A stretch of DNA of 6,478 bases. Source: an uncultured Ruminococcus sp. Lineage in GTDB: Bacteria > Bacillota > Clostridia > Oscillospirales > Ruminococcaceae. The stretch is taken from the NCBI GenBank assembly GCA_902772615.1, contig CACYBC010000054.1:1-6478 (forward strand), written 5' to 3'. A program made the translations under genes and the position numbers. Shown here piece after piece: positions 1 to 5,704 of this stretch. Below the pieces are notes generated by a model that saw only the letters and a program-made list of their open reading frames with translations, did no database searches and was not told where the DNA came from. Position 1 is the stretch's first letter. Each line of letters opens with the position of its first letter.

Positions 1-357
1 CACTACCTCCAGCAGCGACTGCTGCTGCTTCTTGTTGAAGTACTGGATCTCGTCCAGATATATGAGCACGCCGTTTATGCCCAGCAGAGTCCTGGAGTCC
101 TCTATGGCCTGCTTTATGTCGGATATGGAAGACGAGGTCCCGTTGAGCTTGTACAGCTGCATGTTGCTGTTCTTGGCAATGATGTTGGCCACCGTCGTCT
201 TGCCGACGCCGGAGGGGCCGTAGAAGATCATGTTGGGGACCGAGCCGGATTCTATGGCTTCCCTGAACACCATTCCCCGGTCGAGGAGATGATGCTGTCC
301 GAACACGTCGTCGAGCGTTTCGGGCCTCAGAAGGGAAGCAAGGGGAGATCTTTCCAT
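1..357 (-). CDS. rarA: RarA/MgsA-type replication-associated recombination AAA+ ATPase (N-terminal 119 residues, cut by window edge)
   Basis: The minus-strand frame opens with ATG at 357-355 and stays open to base 1, giving 119 residues. The protein begins MERSPLASLLRPETLDDVFG, the usual RarA opening that leads into a GQxHLL motif (residues 20-25 here). A Walker A motif GPSGVGKT is at about 47-54 and a Walker B motif with Asp102-Glu103 (YLDEIQYF) follows. It runs into FNKKQQQSLLEVV, matching the FNKxQQ..LL segment of the family. RarA is a cytoplasmic, tetrameric clamp-loader-like ATPase that acts at stalled or gapped replication forks; this is family knowledge. The start is fixed by an in-frame TAA shortly upstream and a GAGG site (plus-strand cctc, 364-367). 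The sensor, helical and C-terminal oligomerisation domains lie outside the window. The gene is divergent from nth and shares a 116-base intergenic region with it. Confidence 0.87.
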   Translation of the reverse strand, partial: MERSPLASLLRPETLDDVFGQHHLLDRGMVFREAIESGSVPNMIFYGPSGVGKTTVANIIAKNSNMQLYKLNGTSSSISDIKQAIEDSRTLLGINGVLIYLDEIQYFNKKQQQSLLEVV

Positions 358-447
358 GGATGGCCTCGCTTTGGGTAATTTTCTTTATATAATGATATCA
401 CCAAAGGCGCACTCATAAAAACATTCGGGAACATCAAAATATATTGA

Positions 448-473
448 CCATTGTCCGCGTTTGAGGACAATGG
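448..473. promoter_or_regulatory. Perfect 9-bp inverted repeat in the rarA/nth divergent intergenic region; possible operator or RNA hairpin
   Basis: CCATTGTCC (448-456) and GGACAATGG (465-473) are exact reverse complements separated by 8 bases. The right arm ends directly against the nth ATG at 474 and contains half of its GAGG site (463-466). As DNA, the symmetry and N8 spacing fit a dimeric repressor site. As RNA, the hairpin would partly hide the nth ribosome binding site and could favour the second ATG at 489. No T-run follows on either strand, so it does not look like a terminator. The rest of the region (358-447) is partly AT-rich and holds possible -10 elements facing each way (for example TATAAT at 388-393), but I found no matching -35 element. 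The site does not match the Bacillota LexA box GAAC-N4-GTTC. The function is inferred only from symmetry and position. Confidence 0.5.
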
Positions 474-1130
474 ATGGAGTATAATCAAATGGACAGAAGA
501 GAGAAGGCAAGAAAAGTCACGGAAGCGCTTGAGAAGGAATATCCCGTAGCGCAGTGCACTTTGTCCTACGAGGACGCGTGGCAGCTGATGGTGTCCGTCA
601 GACTGGCCGCCCAGTGCACCGACGCAAGGGTGGACATCGTCACCGCAGTGCTGTTCGGGAAGTATCCCACGGCGGAGGCTCTCGCAGCAGCGGATTACGA
701 CGACGTCTTCTCCATAGTCAAGCCCTGCGGGCTCGGGGCATCCAAGGCGAGGGACATACTGGCCTCCATGAAGATGCTCTGTGAGGAGTACGGCGGAACA
801 GTGCCGGACGACATAGACACGCTGCTCAGGTTCCCGGGAGTCGGAAGGAAATCCGCTAACCTTATCGTGGGGGATATATACGGAAAGCCCGCGATAGTCT
901 GCGACACCCACTGCATAAGGATCTGCAACCTGCTCGGACTGGCCGACAGCACCGATCCCGTGAAGGTAGAGAAGCAGCTGCGTGAGGTGGTGGAACCCGA
1001 TAAGGGAAACGACCTTTGCCACCGCTTCGTGCTGCACGGAAGAGCGGTGTGCATAGCCCGCCGTCCGCAGTGTGACAAATGCTGTCTGAAGGCCTTCTGC
1101 GACCATGCGCGGAGCCTTCCGGACGCTTGA
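474..1130 (+). CDS. nth: Endonuclease III (base-excision repair DNA glycosylase/AP lyase)
   Basis: Nth excises oxidised pyrimidines and cuts the resulting abasic site by beta-elimination. The helix-hairpin-helix motif LLRFPGVGRKSANLIVG lies at about residues 117-133 and carries the catalytic lysine, Lys126. The catalytic aspartate is Asp144 in CDTHCIRI. The C-terminal [4Fe-4S] ligands have the exact C-x6-C-x2-C-x5-C spacing: Cys193, Cys200, Cys203 and Cys209. The N-terminal segment SVRLAAQCTD is the usual substrate-pocket helix. The length is 218 residues from ATG474 (GAGG seven bases upstream). It is 213 from ATG489 (GGAG nine bases upstream), which is closer to the 211 of the E. coli enzyme, so the start is ambiguous. 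The gene is divergent from rarA and 69 bases before recA, with no terminator between them, so a shared repair transcript is plausible. Confidence 0.95.
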   Translation: MEYNQMDRREKARKVTEALEKEYPVAQCTLSYEDAWQLMVSVRLAAQCTDARVDIVTAVLFGKYPTAEALAAADYDDVFSIVKPCGLGASKARDILASMKMLCEEYGGTVPDDIDTLLRFPGVGRKSANLIVGDIYGKPAIVCDTHCIRICNLLGLADSTDPVKVEKQLREVVEPDKGNDLCHRFVLHGRAVCIARRPQCDKCCLKAFCDHARSLPDA

Positions 1131-1199
1131 ATAAAGACCTCTCAGATGATATCCTTAACACTAGTTGAATGATCCATTTTTTGAGTACAGGAGACAACA

Positions 1200-2303
1200 A
1201 TGGCAGACAAAGCGAAAGCATTGGAAACAGTCATAGCGCAGCTCGACAAGACATACGGAAAAGGCACGATAATGAAGCTCGGAGCGAACTCCACGCTCAA
1301 TATCGAAGCCATACATACAGGCTCCCTGTCGCTGGATATAGCGCTCGGAGTCGGCGGACTTCCGAGAGGCAGGATCGTGGAGATCTTCGGGCCTGAGAGC
1401 TCGGGCAAGACCACGGTCGCGCTGCACGTAGTCGCGGAGGCGCAGAAGGCGGGCGGAGAGGCCGCATACATAGACGTCGAGCACGCACTTGACCCTGTAT
1501 ACATGATGAACCTCGGCATCAACCTCGACACGCTGCTCGTGTCCCAGCCGGATACCGGCGAGCAGGCTCTGGAGATCGCAGAAGCGCTCGCCAGGAGCAA
1601 CGCCATCGACGTCATAGTCATAGACTCAGTCGCGGCGATGACCACGCAGGCCGAGATCGAGGGCGAGATGGGAGATTCCCATGTCGGAATGCAGGCGAGG
1701 CTCATGTCCCAGGGACTGAGGAAGCTCACCAGCGTCATCAGCAAATCCAACTGCGTCTGCATCTTCATAAACCAGCTCAGGGAGAAGATCGGTGTCATGT
1801 ACGGCAACCCCGAGACCACTCCCGGCGGAAGAGCCCTCAAGTACTATTCCTCCGTGAGACTGGACGTCAGAAGATCCGAGACCCTCAAGAACGGTTCCGA
1901 GTTCTACGGAAACAGGACCAGGGTCAGGGTCGTAAAGAACAAGGTCGCGCCTCCGTTCAGAGAGGCTGAGTTCGACATCATCTACGGCAAGGGCATCTCC
2001 AAGGTCGGAGAGATCCTGGACCTCGCCGTCAAGCTCGATATCATCCAGAAGTCCGGCGCCTGGTTCAACTACGGCGAACAGCGCCTCGGACAGGGAAGGG
2101 ACAATGTCCGCAGATATCTCGAGACCAACACCCAGCTCTGCGACGAGATAGAGAATCTGGTCAGGGAGAACGCTGAGAAACTTCAGCCCGGATACAAGCC
2201 CGGCGGAAACGACAGCGAGAAGCCCGTCATCGTTACGGCGCCTTCTGCATCCTCCAGAGCGAAGCCCGGCGATGAATCATCCCTCGACGTCGGCGTCGAA
2301 TAA
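1200..2303 (+). CDS. recA: RecA recombinase
   Basis: RecA forms ATP-dependent filaments on single-stranded DNA, catalyses strand exchange and acts as co-protease in the SOS response. At 367 residues it is full length. Walker A is GPESSGKT (64-71), the catalytic glutamate is Glu94 in DVEHALDP, and Walker B is VIVIDSVAA (138-146). Loop L1 (EGEMGDSHVG, about 154-163) and loop L2 (within 191-212, with GNPETTPGG) are conserved. The C-terminal domain carries the YGEQRLGQGR segment. Just before L1 the usual Pro-Lys/Arg is replaced, giving AAMTTQAEIEG. The C-terminal tail is short and mildly acidic. ATG1200 has AGGAG six bases upstream (1189-1193). The 69-base leader after nth shows no clear promoter and no GAAC-N4-GTTC LexA box, so expression may depend on readthrough from nth or on a promoter inside nth. 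Confidence 0.98.
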   Translation: MADKAKALETVIAQLDKTYGKGTIMKLGANSTLNIEAIHTGSLSLDIALGVGGLPRGRIVEIFGPESSGKTTVALHVVAEAQKAGGEAAYIDVEHALDPVYMMNLGINLDTLLVSQPDTGEQALEIAEALARSNAIDVIVIDSVAAMTTQAEIEGEMGDSHVGMQARLMSQGLRKLTSVISKSNCVCIFINQLREKIGVMYGNPETTPGGRALKYYSSVRLDVRRSETLKNGSEFYGNRTRVRVVKNKVAPPFREAEFDIIYGKGISKVGEILDLAVKLDIIQKSGAWFNYGEQRLGQGRDNVRRYLETNTQLCDEIENLVRENAEKLQPGYKPGGNDSEKPVIVTAPSASSRAKPGDESSLDVGVE

Positions 2304-2305
2304 TA

Positions 2306-2929
2306 ATGAAGATCACTGAGATAAAGATGACGAAAAAGGGCAGATATGCCCTTTTTTGCGGTGAGGAATTCCTTTTCTCGGTGGACGAGAGCACTTTCGC
2401 GGACTTCGGACTACACAGGGATATGGAACTGAGCGACGCGGACCTGGAGCAGCTGCGCAAGAGCTCAGAGTACCGCAAGGCCCTCAACAAGGGATTCACG
2501 CTGCTGGGAGTAAGGGATCATTCGGAATATGAGCTTTACACTAAACTGCTGAAGAACTTCGACGAACACACTTCGGCGCAGGCCGTCGCGAGGATCAGGG
2601 AACTCGGTTACCTTGATGACGGCGAATTTGCCCGCAGGTATACCGATGAGCTCCTGAGGAAAGGAAAGAGCGCCGGAGAGATACGCAGAAGACTGTCCGA
2701 GAAGAGGATATCGAGGGAGACCGCGGAAGAGATCCTCTCGGATCTGGAAACTGACGAGAGGCCGCTCATCGCCGGACTGATAGAAGGTAAATATGCCGCA
2801 AAGCTAAGGGAGCCGAACGGCAGACAGAAGGTATACGCTGCGCTCCTGCGCAGAGGTTTCAGAAGCAGCGACGTCAGCGCCGCTCTGAGGAAATTTGAGG
2901 TGGAAGACATTGAGTACACAGAGGAATGA
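2306..2929 (+). CDS. recX: RecX, regulatory protein modulating RecA
   Basis: RecX binds RecA filaments and usually limits their extension and activity. The 207-residue protein has the RecX three-helix repeats. The signature LGYLDDGEFARRYTDELL lies near the middle (about residues 105-122), followed by the KGKSAGEIRRRL segment. A C-terminal repeat has the typical K-V-Y-A-A-L-L-R-R-G-F pattern (about 175-185). The N-terminal region (ITEIKMTKKGRYALFCGEEF) resembles the beta-strand extension seen in many clostridial RecX proteins. ATG2306 begins two bases after the recA TAA, and no good Shine-Dalgarno sequence is visible in the recA tail, so translation is probably coupled to recA. This would tie RecX level to RecA level. 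The 3' end overlaps the rimO start. Confidence 0.93.
   Translation: MKITEIKMTKKGRYALFCGEEFLFSVDESTFADFGLHRDMELSDADLEQLRKSSEYRKALNKGFTLLGVRDHSEYELYTKLLKNFDEHTSAQAVARIRELGYLDDGEFARRYTDELLRKGKSAGEIRRRLSEKRISRETAEEILSDLETDERPLIAGLIEGKYAAKLREPNGRQKVYAALLRRGFRSSDVSAALRKFEVEDIEYTEE
2898..2912 (+). promoter_or_regulatory. Ribosome binding site and TTG start codon that define the rimO start inside recX
   Basis: AGGTGG at 2898-2903 lies six bases before TTG at 2910-2912. It can pair with the GGAGGTGA-complementary end of 16S rRNA. No in-frame ATG or GTG exists between the upstream TTG at 2895 and the conserved rimO N-terminus; the ATG at 2926 is out of frame. TTG2910 gives an N-terminus MSTQRNENLYFISLGC, of normal length for RimO. 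TTG2895 is in frame too but has no comparable site in front of it. Confidence 0.6.
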
Positions 2930-4250
2930 GAACCTGTATTTCATATCTCTCGGCTGCGACAAGAACAGGATAGACGCCGAGAAGATGTGTTATCTGCTGG
3001 AGGAAGCCGGATACGGGATCACCTCGGAACTGGAAGAGGCGGACGCAGCCATAATCAACACCTGCGGCTTTATCGAGAGCTCCAAGGTGGAAGCTCTCAA
3101 CAACATATACGACATGGTCAACGCCAAGAACGACGGGATCATAAAGGCCATAATCGTTACCGGCTGTCTGTCGGAACGCCACGGAGAAGAGATGATGGAA
3201 CTTATCCCCGAGGTCGACGCCGTCGTGGGACTCGGACAGAACAGGGACATAGTCGGCATAGTGGACAAGGCTCTGAGAGGGGAGAAGCATGACTTCCGCA
3301 GGGCTCCTCTGGATCTGGAGATGGAGGGCGAGCGCCTGGTATCCACGCCTCAGCACTACGCGTTCCTGAAGATAGCGGAAGGCTGCGACAACCATTGTAC
3401 ATACTGCGCCATCCCGGGAATAAGGGGGACCTACCGCAGCCGCAGCGCGGAGAGCATCCTGCGGGAGGCGCGCAAGCTGGTATCATACGGAGTCAGGGAG
3501 ATAATCCTGGTCGCCCAGGACACCACGTCCTACGGCAAGGACCTGCAGAACGGAGAGACCCTGGCTTCTCTGCTGCATGAGATGAGCCGCATCGAAGGGC
3601 TGTGGAAGATAAGGATCCTCTACGCATATCCGGAACACATTACCGACGAACTGTTGAGCGAGATGGCCTCCAATGACAGGATATGCCGTTATCTCGACAT
3701 ACCGCTGCAGCACGCGAATGACGCAGTCCTCAGAAGGATGGGACGCTTCGGGTCGGGAAAAGAAAACCTGGAGCTCATAAGGAAGATAAAGAAGGTCCTG
3801 CCCGGCGTGACGGTAAGGTCCACCTTCATCGTAGGTTTCCCGGGCGAGACGGACGAACAGTTCGACGATCTTATCACATTTATCAGGGAAGCTCAGATAG
3901 ACAGAGCCGGCTGCTTCACCTACTCAGCCGAGGAGGGGACCGCCGCCGAGCGCATGAAGGAGCAGCTTCCCGAGGAGCTCAAGAAGGAGCGCCAGGAGAT
4001 CTTCTACGACATACAGCAGCAGATAACCGCTCAGCTGCAGCAGAGCAGGGTCGGAAGCACCGCCGAGGCAATATGCGACTTCTTTGACGAGGAGAAGAGA
4101 TCCTTCGTGTGCCGCTCAGAGAATGACGCGCCTGAGGACGATCTGGTCATATATGTTCCGCTGGAATATGATCTTATCCCCGGAGAGGTGTATGAACTGA
4201 GGATCAACGGCACCGACGGACTTGATCTGACCGCTGTTCCGATTGACTGA
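2910..4250 (+). CDS. rimO: Ribosomal protein S12 methylthiotransferase RimO (radical SAM)
   Basis: RimO methylthiolates the beta-carbon of a conserved aspartate in ribosomal protein S12, using two [4Fe-4S] clusters and S-adenosylmethionine. With the TTG2910 start the protein has 446 residues, close to the 441 of E. coli RimO. The N-terminal MTTase domain holds Cys16 (SLGCDKNR), Cys52 (NTCGF) and Cys86 (TGCLSER). The radical SAM motif C-x3-C-x2-C is Cys159, Cys163 and Cys166 in GCDNHCTYCAIPGIRG. Further marks are IPLQHAND (264-271), FIVGFPGETDEQF (306-318) and the RimO-like FTYSAEEGT (336-344). A TRAM domain occupies about 377-445. The GCDNHCTYCAIP form and the YSAEEGT segment favour RimO over the tRNA enzyme MiaB. 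The gene overlaps recX by 20 bases and is likely in the recA-recX transcript. Confidence 0.93.
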   Translation: MSTQRNENLYFISLGCDKNRIDAEKMCYLLEEAGYGITSELEEADAAIINTCGFIESSKVEALNNIYDMVNAKNDGIIKAIIVTGCLSERHGEEMMELIPEVDAVVGLGQNRDIVGIVDKALRGEKHDFRRAPLDLEMEGERLVSTPQHYAFLKIAEGCDNHCTYCAIPGIRGTYRSRSAESILREARKLVSYGVREIILVAQDTTSYGKDLQNGETLASLLHEMSRIEGLWKIRILYAYPEHITDELLSEMASNDRICRYLDIPLQHANDAVLRRMGRFGSGKENLELIRKIKKVLPGVTVRSTFIVGFPGETDEQFDDLITFIREAQIDRAGCFTYSAEEGTAAERMKEQLPEELKKERQEIFYDIQQQITAQLQQSRVGSTAEAICDFFDEEKRSFVCRSENDAPEDDLVIYVPLEYDLIPGEVYELRINGTDGLDLTAVPID

Positions 4251-4271
4251 AAAGACATATTAAATTAGAAT
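4243..4271 (+). promoter_or_regulatory. Predicted sigma-70/sigma-A promoter for cysS
   Basis: TTGACT (4243-4248, five of six matches to the -35 consensus) is followed by a 17-base spacer and TAGAAT (4266-4271, five of six matches to the -10 consensus). The -35 box overlaps the last codons and stop of rimO. The expected transcript start is near 4278, leaving a short AT-rich leader of roughly 27 bases with GAGG at 4293-4296 before ATG4305. Consensus match and spacing are seen directly; activity is inferred. Confidence 0.6.
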
Positions 4272-4304
4272 TAATTGGATAATCAATTTTAAGAGGTTTG
4301 TTTT

Positions 4305-5684
4305 ATGCGAGTATTCAACACGCTTACCAGAAAAATCGAGGAGCTGGTCCCTCAGGAAGGCAACAGGATCAAGATCTACGCCTGCGGTCCCACAGTTTAC
4401 AACTACATACATGTTGGCAACGGACGCGCTGCCTGTTCCTTCGACACGCTCCGCAGATATCTCATCTGGCGCGGATATGACGTGACGTTCGTTCAGAACT
4501 TCACAGATATAGACGACAAGGTCATCAACAAGGCGAACGAGGAAGGCACTACCTACTCCGAGATCGCCGAGAGATACATAAAGGAATACTTCACCGATGC
4601 CGACGGCCTCAATATCATGCGCGCAGACGTGCATCCCAGGGCAACCGAGAATATCGACATGATCCTTGAGATCATCGCCACCCTAGTCGAGAACGGACAC
4701 GCATATGTGGCCGAGAACGGCGACGTGTACTTCGACGTGCACAGCGACCCGGATTACGGCAAGCTCTCTCACCAGCCCATCGATGAACTGGAAGCAGGCG
4801 CCAGGATCGCTCCCGGTGAACTCAAGCGCGATCCCATGGATTTCGCTGTCTGGAAGGCAGCTAAGCCCGGCGAGCCCAGCTGGGACAGCCCCTACGGAAA
4901 GGGCAGGCCCGGATGGCACATAGAGTGCTCCGCCATGGTCCGCAGATACCTCGGTCTCACCGCAGACATCCACTGCGGCGGACAGGACCTCATATTCCCG
5001 CATCACGAGAACGAGATAGCGCAGAGCGAATGCTGCAACGGCGTCGCTTTCTCCAGATACTGGATGCACAACGGCTACGTAAACGTTGATAACAGAAAGA
5101 TGTCCAAGTCCCTCAACAACTTCTTCACGGTCAGGGAGATCGCCGAGCAGTACGGCTATGAGCCCATCAGGTACTTCGCCGTCAGCGCTCACTACAGGGC
5201 TCCCATCAACTTCTCCAGGGAAGTCATGGACCAGTGCAAGGCGTCTCTTGAGAGACTGCATACCTGCCGCGACAATCTCGACTTCGCCATCAAGAACGCC
5301 TCCGGTACCGGTGAGGAGCTCAAGGCTCTCGCAGACCAGAGAAAAGAGGAATTCATCGCTGCGATGGACGAGGACCTCAACACCGCGAACGGTATCACGG
5401 CTATCTTCATGCTGGTGTCAGATATCAACAGCGCGAAGGATCAGGACAGAGAGAGCCTCGAATACGCGGCAGAGATATTCGACGAGCTTTCCGGAGTGCT
5501 CGGACTGAACCTCAAGAAAGAGGAGCAGGCTATTCCGGAAGAGATCGTGAAGATGGCAGAGGAGAGGACCGCAGCGAGAAAGGCGAGGAACTTCGCTCTC
5601 GCGGACGAACTCAGAGATAAGATCACCGCTGCAGGTTATGTGCTGGAGGATACGCCTCAGGGACCCAAGCTCTCAAAAAAATAA
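4305..5684 (+). CDS. cysS: Cysteinyl-tRNA synthetase
   Basis: CysS is a class I aminoacyl-tRNA synthetase that attaches cysteine to tRNA(Cys) in the cytoplasm. The protein has 459 residues, against 461 in E. coli. The HIGH-type motif is HVGN (36-39) within YACGPTVYNYIHVGN, and KMSKS is at 265-269. The four zinc ligands that select cysteine are all present: Cys27, Cys208 (HIECSA), His233 and Glu237 (FPHHENE). The NFTDIDDK motif (65-72) and GGQDLIFPHHENE (225-237) are typical. The C-terminal helical anticodon-binding region includes the RKARNFALADELRD segment (425-438). GAGG at 4293-4296 lies eight bases before the ATG. A predicted promoter spans the end of rimO. No terminator is visible before the next gene, 20 bases downstream. 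Confidence 0.98.
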   Translation: MRVFNTLTRKIEELVPQEGNRIKIYACGPTVYNYIHVGNGRAACSFDTLRRYLIWRGYDVTFVQNFTDIDDKVINKANEEGTTYSEIAERYIKEYFTDADGLNIMRADVHPRATENIDMILEIIATLVENGHAYVAENGDVYFDVHSDPDYGKLSHQPIDELEAGARIAPGELKRDPMDFAVWKAAKPGEPSWDSPYGKGRPGWHIECSAMVRRYLGLTADIHCGGQDLIFPHHENEIAQSECCNGVAFSRYWMHNGYVNVDNRKMSKSLNNFFTVREIAEQYGYEPIRYFAVSAHYRAPINFSREVMDQCKASLERLHTCRDNLDFAIKNASGTGEELKALADQRKEEFIAAMDEDLNTANGITAIFMLVSDINSAKDQDRESLEYAAEIFDELSGVLGLNLKKEEQAIPEEIVKMAEERTAARKARNFALADELRDKITAAGYVLEDTPQGPKLSKK

Positions 5685-5704
5685 ACTGACTTCAGGAGAA
5701 TCAA

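Noticed and set aside
448..473. Reading the inverted repeat as a rho-independent terminator
   Set aside because: No T-run follows the stem on either strand and it lies upstream of both flanking genes, not behind one.
480..485. Perfect TATAAT just after the first nth start codon
   Set aside because: The nearest good -35 (TTGACC, 444-449) is 30 bases away, and a start near 492 would leave out both nth start codons.
327..1106. Long open frame on the minus strand opposite nth
   Set aside because: The translation has no recognisable domain, while nth on the plus strand has all its catalytic and cluster residues. It is an antisense shadow produced by codon bias.
1160..1165. ACTAGT palindrome in the recA leader as an operator or terminator stem
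   Set aside because: Six-base palindromes are common by chance and the flanking bases do not extend the symmetry.
1142..1840. Long minus-strand open frame opposite recA, rich in Ser and Ala
   Set aside because: It lies opposite highly conserved recA sequence, has shadow-like composition, and shows no family motif.
4273..4288. Short inverted repeat AATTG-N6-CAATT in the cysS leader
   Set aside because: The five arm pairs are mostly A:T in AT-rich DNA, there is no conserved T-box element (the leader is only tens of bases), and chance is a sufficient explanation.
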